This document shows positions 38,901 to 43,937 of a DNA stretch of 43,937 bases, in pieces (the first letter of the stretch is position 1; every line of letters begins with the position of its first letter). The position numbers and the translations under genes are program-made. Below the pieces are notes generated by a model, which made no database searches, had not been told where the DNA came from, and saw nothing but the letters and a program-made list of their open reading frames with translations. Source of the DNA: Candidatus Woesearchaeota archaeon (lineage in GTDB: Archaea; Nanobdellota; Nanobdellia; SCGC-AAA011-G17; JACPNG01); contig JACQNI010000006.1 of the NCBI GenBank assembly GCA_016203135.1, forward strand, positions 1 through 43,937, read 5' to 3'.

Positions 38901-41288
38901 ATTACAGGTTGGGTTTGGTGTACATGTACTAAAATCAAAATTACTACAATCAGCTTTGCATTTTAAATTTCCTCCTGTAAATCCAGTAAAAGTAGTACAT
39001 TGTTTATTATCTAAGTCAGCTCTATCACATATTTCATTACCTTCTTTTATATTATTGCCACATGTTGATGGAGGTAATATTGTAGTCCCTTGACAAATTA
39101 CAGAGTAAACTCCAGGTTCAGTAACTGTTGCTTCTGCTTTTCCACTAACAATATTTGTTTGTAAAATTTGCCATGAAAAGCATTGGCTTGAAGTATATCC
39201 ATATTTAACTAACTTAATTTTATCTGTCTGGCAATTTGCTGAGTTATCATAACTTAAACTTAATTTTGTATTGCAGTTTCCAACATAATAAGACAATCCC
39301 GCTATGAGGTTATTACAATCTTCTTTATCAACTCCAAGAGGATTAGTTTCACAATTTCCTTTTGTTATAGTTGGTATAAATAATCTACATTCATTATTTA
39401 CTGCAAATCCAGTTATTTCTTTAACAGCTGCCCCAGTTGCAGGACATCCACTTGGTTGACCTGGATTTTGCTTGTTAAAACTAAAAGTAAATGTTTGTTG
39501 TTTTGTCCCCCTTGCTACATTAAGAACAACACTTTGGAAATCAGCAAGATTTTGAGATTTAAACGTAACAACATAAGTTAAATCCACAGAATGAGCAGAT
39601 GTAGAAGTTGTTAATGCATTGCTATTATCTGAAATTGTTATCTGTTCTTGGGATAATATCGGAGCCCCAATATCATTATATCCTATTGGCACTTGATTGA
39701 AAACAGCATCTGCCCTATAATTGCAATTTGTATCTGCTTGCACATTCAAAACAGTCCCTTGTGTAAGTTGAAGTATTTCATTAGAACCACTCGAAGTTCC
39801 GCCAGTCCCTGGATTAGGATTAATTGCTATAATGCCATCATTTGAAACACATTTATGCTGACCTAAATCATATATATCATTAGCCCCACAGCAATATCCA
39901 GCAATATATCTTCCATTGCAAGCATAAGTACATATAGCTTTTTTCCCATCAGCTACCTTGCAAGCACTTCCAGTCAAGCTACAACTTTGGCACCTATAAT
40001 TGCTACTGCAAGTGCTAGTGCAAGTTCCAACTAAATCTTGGCTTATAGTGCTACATTGACTTTGTTGTCCGCATCCTTTTTGTTGTGCTCCCCCAATTAC
40101 ATTCCCACCGCCACCAATTACTGGATCGCTTGCTGGTATGCATTCAACACAATTTCCAAGGCTGTTGCAATAGGGTGTTGCTCCAGAACATTGAACATCA
40201 TTCGTGCATTTTGTTTGTGGTGCACAATCACTATCCTGATTGTCTTTATTTCCATCGCAGTCATTATCCAAACTATCAGTACATCTTGTTTCTTTTTGCT
40301 CTGTTGGAATACATACTTGAGATTTTATACACTTCCCTTGTGAACAGGTTAATCCTTGGGAGCAGGTTAAAACTCCAGGGTCTGTTCTAGAACTACAACA
40401 ATCCTGGTTTTCATTTCCGCAAGTTGTAGAAGCTATGCAAAGATTATCTATGCAAGTTAATCCTTGATTGCAAGTTGCAGGTCCAAAAACAGATCTTGGT
40501 CTACAGCATTCTTGTCCAGAAGCACCACAAGTTAGTGTTGTTGTACTTATGCATTTTCCACTACTTGAATCCCATTTTTCTCCTTGTCCGCATATATAAA
40601 ATTTTCCGCATGAAATTGTTAGTAAATTACCAGATAAAGTCTCACCAACCTTCAACTTCGCGTTATATATTCCAGTGATATAAGCTGAAGGAATTATGTT
40701 TTGATTAAGTTCTGAAAAAGATCCAGAGCTATCTGTCCTAACTTTACTTTCAAATTTTGGTTCACCTTCAGAGTTTCCGTAAGAATTTATTAAAGTATAT
40801 TCTTTATTTGCAATACCTTTGCTTATATCAATTTTGATATTTGCCGGATCGCCAACATTTCTAACAGGAACCCCATCAGAATTAAGAGGACTCCCACCAC
40901 TAACCAAACAGCTTACAGAAGGAGGAACACAAGCGCCATTTTTACATTCAAACCCATTGGCACAATCCTGATCTGTAGATAAAGCGTCTGTATTTTCATT
41001 ATTGCAATAAAATTCATTAACAGTATCTCCATCAACACAGCCATCAATATATAAAACTTCAGATGTGCTGCCATCATCATAAACATATTCAACAGAAACT
41101 TCTCCCTTAACACCAATATTAAAACCATTGTCAGTCTCTGCTAAGCAGGTTGACTGAACTAATTTTGGACAAAATAATTCAAAACCAGAACCATCACACC
41201 AAAAAGGAGCAGCTTTTACATCACTTACAAAAATTATTCCAAATAGCAAAATAACAAATACAAAGATCAAACCATTTTTTTTAATCAT
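35934..41288 (-). CDS. Giant Cys-rich surface protein (MopE-like and DUF4215-like repeats, TSP3-like Ca-binding repeats, C-terminal TM and cytoplasmic helical repeats)
   Basis: Signal peptide; repeats EVCNDDLDNDCDGSINEGC, GEACDGTDLGGKTC; DSDNDGLTDSEEVEAGTDPNNPDTDNDGTNDGDD; TM WTVVGILAALLLILVLAYYF. Confidence 0.9.
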   Translation of the reverse strand: MIKKNGLIFVFVILLFGIIFVSDVKAAPFWCDGSGFELFCPKLVQSTCLAETDNGFNIGVKGEVSVEYVYDDGSTSEVLYIDGCVDGDTVNEFYCNNENTDALSTDQDCANGFECKNGACVPPSVSCLVSGGSPLNSDGVPVRNVGDPANIKIDISKGIANKEYTLINSYGNSEGEPKFESKVRTDSSGSFSELNQNIIPSAYITGIYNAKLKVGETLSGNLLTISCGKFYICGQGEKWDSSSGKCISTTTLTCGASGQECCRPRSVFGPATCNQGLTCIDNLCIASTTCGNENQDCCSSRTDPGVLTCSQGLTCSQGKCIKSQVCIPTEQKETRCTDSLDNDCDGNKDNQDSDCAPQTKCTNDVQCSGATPYCNSLGNCVECIPASDPVIGGGGNVIGGAQQKGCGQQSQCSTISQDLVGTCTSTCSSNYRCQSCSLTGSACKVADGKKAICTYACNGRYIAGYCCGANDIYDLGQHKCVSNDGIIAINPNPGTGGTSSGSNEILQLTQGTVLNVQADTNCNYRADAVFNQVPIGYNDIGAPILSQEQITISDNSNALTTSTSAHSVDLTYVVTFKSQNLADFQSVVLNVARGTKQQTFTFSFNKQNPGQPSGCPATGAAVKEITGFAVNNECRLFIPTITKGNCETNPLGVDKEDCNNLIAGLSYYVGNCNTKLSLSYDNSANCQTDKIKLVKYGYTSSQCFSWQILQTNIVSGKAEATVTEPGVYSVICQGTTILPPSTCGNNIKEGNEICDRADLDNKQCTTFTGFTGGNLKCKADCSNFDFSTCTPNPTCNNNGVINPGEACDGTDLGGKTCAPEFDNYLGGQLKCNNCNFDFSSCTKPVCPNNVKEKGETCDGTDLDGKTCQSLAFKSGQLKCKADCLSYDSSQCEGGVITTPVCGNKIQETGESCDDVDLNNKKCTDFPGLTGGTLKCIPPSQTNKCNFDFSECLPKNDPSQCGNGNIDQGEICDGSKFAGSLTCTSLKADGDKLFDDFVSGTLTCVNCKSLDTTQCAECNQNDKIRCYPNEQQVPDAKECEYIRSCQTNSKYGQCIKADPSCTLGQQCTNGERQSCPKQLGVCQGSLEICTNSRWPGCDYTSIPKYGAEVCNDDLDNDCDGSINEGCNSCVKDQTKQCGSDVGICSYGLQSCINVNSQGIGEWGECKNSVNPGIEFCGDNLDNDCDGSSDEGCPQCTLNQIRTCGGTNACIQGMQQCVQSSIGAVWGECVGVKYPSLEVCDNQDNDCDNVVDEGCGPCVAGTTRSCGNSVGICNAGVQRCESNGLWGSTCIGVIGPTAEVCFDGLDNNCEGSADEGCPCAVRNNSTGIQVNLTTRLCVKQFGVCKGFNQTCINSLWGECKYNNIDDYESPEESCDDVLDNDCNNFVDLNDTSCQVTDDFECGDGTTFSECSDDKPFFCRSGVLEEKCSLCGCPAGKVCKTDGICISDTGAKVCGDGSCTLGETSSNCPSDCGISEGPGRDSDNDGLTDSEEVEAGTDPNNPDTDNDGTNDGDDSLPVCNENGNCDDFGNGYREDSTNCPSDCKESKGGSIWTVVGILAALLLILVLAYYFAMKKRKTKQENKKLFLGEKPDFNELNKKIASSFKNVENVLQKHSNINQLNDYVKISLERGRDKEEIRRASLDAGWNQDEIDESFKYAEKVVKRKQVLDRLYEYAKLNIQKGVSEEEIRNKLLAAGWNLKDIGNALNYSKSFKKVEIKTPEILFKTPEVKVEKEVKKLEAAKRKISEKKEVKKKKTTTNNKKITETIKVGNKKEQILKTKKKTKKSR

Positions 41289-41803
41289 ATAAACTCATGC
41301 TCCACAATTATTGGTTTTAAAACATCCCTATTCCCATCAACTACAACAACAGCTTCATAATAAACAACTACTTCAGCTCGTTTATAGGCATAAAAATCAA
41401 CAACATTTCCATTTTCATCAACATATCTATCTTGTTCTAGACTTCCATAAATTCTATAATCATCAACTTCTTCTACATTAGCATTAACACTAAATTCATT
41501 TGGAGCTTCAACATTTCTAAATTTTTCATTGACTTCCTCTTGGCATTGATTTATATTTTCATTCATATAGTCAACTAAAAAAACTTCAGCGTTTTGAACA
41601 TTTCCTTTAAATCCTTCATTTCCAACGCTATCTTCAACTAAATTTTTCACGCAATCTTCCATATAATCTTGTACATCTTCAGTTCTTGCAGATTGTAAAC
41701 CACCAAAACTAATCGGTTTGATTAAATAAACAAAAGCGATTATAACAACTAGAACTATTCCTAGAATAACAAATATAGATACCTGTCCCCTTTTGTTCAT
41801 CAT
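41285..41803 (-). CDS. Single-TM pilin-like/secreted protein
   Basis: MMNKRGQVSIFVILGIVLVVIIAFVYLI; overlaps giant surface gene by 4 nt. Confidence 0.7.
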   Translation of the reverse strand: MMNKRGQVSIFVILGIVLVVIIAFVYLIKPISFGGLQSARTEDVQDYMEDCVKNLVEDSVGNEGFKGNVQNAEVFLVDYMNENINQCQEEVNEKFRNVEAPNEFSVNANVEEVDDYRIYGSLEQDRYVDENGNVVDFYAYKRAEVVVYYEAVVVVDGNRDVLKPIIVEHEFI

Positions 41804-41832
41804 CTAATTTTAATAATAAAAGATATATAAAC

Positions 41833-43937
41833 TTAACTAAACCATTTAACCAAATCCCTTTGAACTTCCTTCTCTTTGCCAAAAACGCTTTCTATTCTTT
41901 TTTTAGTCAATTCTAATGTTTGTTTCAAATATAATGGTAAATCATATTTTTCAGCTAGTTCAATGCTTGGTTCTAGGTATTTTACTATGCTTCCCTCAGA
42001 AACAGTAAAAATAATTCTGCCCTTGCACTTTACGCAGTTTCCCGTTAACGGCGGTCTTCTATATTTCATATTGCAATCAACACATCTAAAGCCCTGCATT
42101 CCAAATTTTCTTAGGTTTCCTTTTATATCTCTGATGAAATGTCTTTCTATTATCAGCCTTGCAACATCACTTTCATCTACTGCCCTTATCTTCTCAGCCA
42201 AGCCCATCTGCCCCCTTACCTTATCAATCATGGTTGGAATTGATTTATAAGCGCTGCATCTAACCCCCATATTTATGTCAGAAGTATTATGTGTAAACAT
42301 CAGTCCTTGATATTGCTCTGGTTTATTCAATGTTTCTTTATACACTTTTACTTTTACATCAAAAGGAGATCCGTAATTTAAGGCAGTTTCATAAAGTTCC
42401 AAAGGATATTTGCTTGCAATGTCCAGGTCATATATCATATCGTCTACCTCGCTAGGAATAAGTCTTGATGTCAAAACCAATGGTGCGTCTTGTGTAGTTC
42501 CCCTGTGGCTTGGCAAGTATTTTCTAGAAAAATTTAACAATCCATCCATTAATAATAAAACACAGGCTTCATCCCCGTCACATCTTGTATTTATTATTTG
42601 TTCGCCCCATAAGATATTTTTATCCTCTTGGCTTTTCCAATCTATTTCCACGCAATAAGAATTTCTCTTTTTTTTAATGATTTCAACTTTCTTAACATAA
42701 TCTGTAAAATAGTCGCTATTTGCCTGTAGAGGGATAAGCCTGTTATTAAATTTAATGTTTCTCTTGTCCATTTCTTTTAACGAATCAAGCTTTATGGATT
42801 TTATCCTGCTATTTAACCTAAGTATTCTTTTAAGGTTAGTGGCATCTATCCCATTAATGATTAAATGATTTAGAATATGTTTTTTAGGTTCTCTTCCCAA
42901 TAATTTATATATGTTCAATACTTTCCTTCCAGGCAATCTTGGTTTGGTGGTAAGGTATCTACAAAAAATCTCAAAGCGGTTTAACAATAAAGAAATGTCA
43001 TCAAGTAAAGACCTATTCACAGAATAAAAAGCAACAAAGTTTCTTTTTTTTGTAGAAATAATTGAACCATCTCCATCAAGGTAAGCCGAAATAAATTCTA
43101 TTATCAAATCTTTATCCAAGCCATATACAAAACTAGGAACTCTCTTTTCATAGGCATTTTTGCCAATTTTAAAGCAATCATTAAATAAGTGGTATAAGAG
43201 CTTGCTACATATTGTAATTTTAGAATTATCTTCTCCCAAATTTGTCTTAAGACTAAAAACTTTTTTGATGGTTGAAATTAAGTCATTTTGAAGGTCTTTT
43301 TCACACACCCTAAAACAAATTTGGCTTACTTGTTTGTTGCTTCTAGAATAACCTTCAGCAAGATAATAGCCAAGAATTCTCATTAAGCCTTTGTTTAAGT
43401 TCAAATTAACTGGAAATTCATGTTTGCTAAACATAAACCTCAGCTTGGTTCCATTTTCTAAATCCTCGATCTTAACCAAACCAAGATTAATTAATTTTTC
43501 TAGATGATAAATTGTTACATATTCGCTTAGTCTTTTGATATTAATTTGGGATCCAAAATTTTTTTTGATGCCTTCAAGATTATCTCTAAAAAGAGTGTAA
43601 AAAAAATGTTCTTGCCCTTTTATTAAGATCTTCTTTTTTGTTCTATCATCCAAATTCTCAATAAAAAGTTCTGCCAAATTCAAATTGTTTTTAAAATCGA
43701 AATCTAGGTTTAGCTTAGATAATGTGGCAACCCTATCACCAACTTTTGCCTCTTTTGCATTCTTAAATTTAAAGTTACCCCTCTCGTCTAAATACATAAA
43801 TTTATGTGTTTTTGTCATTAGGTATTCTCTATTCGAAGTAGTTATTATTTTTACCCATTCTTTATTAACTGGCCCTTTAATGAAGTACCTTATTTTCTTA
43901 AATATCAATTTCTTGCTATTGGGGGCTATCCCAAGGC
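41833..43937 (-). CDS. polC: DNA polymerase D large subunit DP2, C-terminal part with intein, truncated at window edge
   Basis: CDGDEACVLLLMDGLLNFSRKYLPSHRGTTQDAPLVL, GFRCVDCNMKYRRPPLTGNCVKCKGRIIFTVSEGSIVKYLEPS; frame open to window end. Confidence 0.94.
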   Translation of the reverse strand, partial: LGIAPNSKKLIFKKIRYFIKGPVNKEWVKIITTSNREYLMTKTHKFMYLDERGNFKFKNAKEAKVGDRVATLSKLNLDFDFKNNLNLAELFIENLDDRTKKKILIKGQEHFFYTLFRDNLEGIKKNFGSQINIKRLSEYVTIYHLEKLINLGLVKIEDLENGTKLRFMFSKHEFPVNLNLNKGLMRILGYYLAEGYSRSNKQVSQICFRVCEKDLQNDLISTIKKVFSLKTNLGEDNSKITICSKLLYHLFNDCFKIGKNAYEKRVPSFVYGLDKDLIIEFISAYLDGDGSIISTKKRNFVAFYSVNRSLLDDISLLLNRFEIFCRYLTTKPRLPGRKVLNIYKLLGREPKKHILNHLIINGIDATNLKRILRLNSRIKSIKLDSLKEMDKRNIKFNNRLIPLQANSDYFTDYVKKVEIIKKKRNSYCVEIDWKSQEDKNILWGEQIINTRCDGDEACVLLLMDGLLNFSRKYLPSHRGTTQDAPLVLTSRLIPSEVDDMIYDLDIASKYPLELYETALNYGSPFDVKVKVYKETLNKPEQYQGLMFTHNTSDINMGVRCSAYKSIPTMIDKVRGQMGLAEKIRAVDESDVARLIIERHFIRDIKGNLRKFGMQGFRCVDCNMKYRRPPLTGNCVKCKGRIIFTVSEGSIVKYLEPSIELAEKYDLPLYLKQTLELTKKRIESVFGKEKEVQRDLVKWFS
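42589..43937 (-). mobile_element. DP2 intein (C-terminal part) with LAGLIDADG endonuclease
   Basis: TKTHKF block B-like, LMRILGYYLAEGY and FISAYLDGDGS; probable splice end QIIN|TRCDGDE. Confidence 0.85.

Noticed and set aside
1-43937. CRISPR array or rRNA
   Set aside because: No regularly spaced direct repeats and no conserved rRNA motifs seen by eye

Overview
AT-rich archaeal chromosomal window, probably DPANN-like (inferred from gene content and gene style; not proven). It is densely coded, with no rRNA, tRNA or CRISPR array that I could recognise. Recognisable content: MscS channel; HD-domain phosphohydrolase; an Orc1/Cdc6 gene near an OapC/OapB/GTPase (DUF2072/DUF2073) cluster, suggesting an origin region; Fe/Mn superoxide dismutase; intein-containing RtcB, then an HTH protein and archease; a type IV pilus-like operon (ATPase, two TadC/FlaJ-like proteins, several pilin-like proteins); adenylate kinase; a frameshifted TnpB element flanked by 23-bp inverted repeats; TraB-like protein; an S2P-like protein with a degenerate HExxH; Hef-like helicase and a separate ERCC4 nuclease (split Hef); MgtC; Lrp-like regulator; ThpR; PAN ATPase; TyrS; a frameshifted TctA-like gene; a 1784-aa Cys-rich surface protein; and the C-terminal part of PolD DP2 with an intein. 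Main items for follow-up: (i) a hidden two-gene small-ORF operon (30 aa and 34 aa) with strong Shine-Dalgarno sequences and a possible structured leader next to orc1; (ii) a TnpB relic with Gly at the apparent RuvC-II Glu position and long terminal inverted repeats; (iii) RtcB with a hydrophobic C-terminal tail; (iv) the giant Cys-rich protein with cytoplasmic helical repeats. All calls come from reading the sequence; no searches were run.
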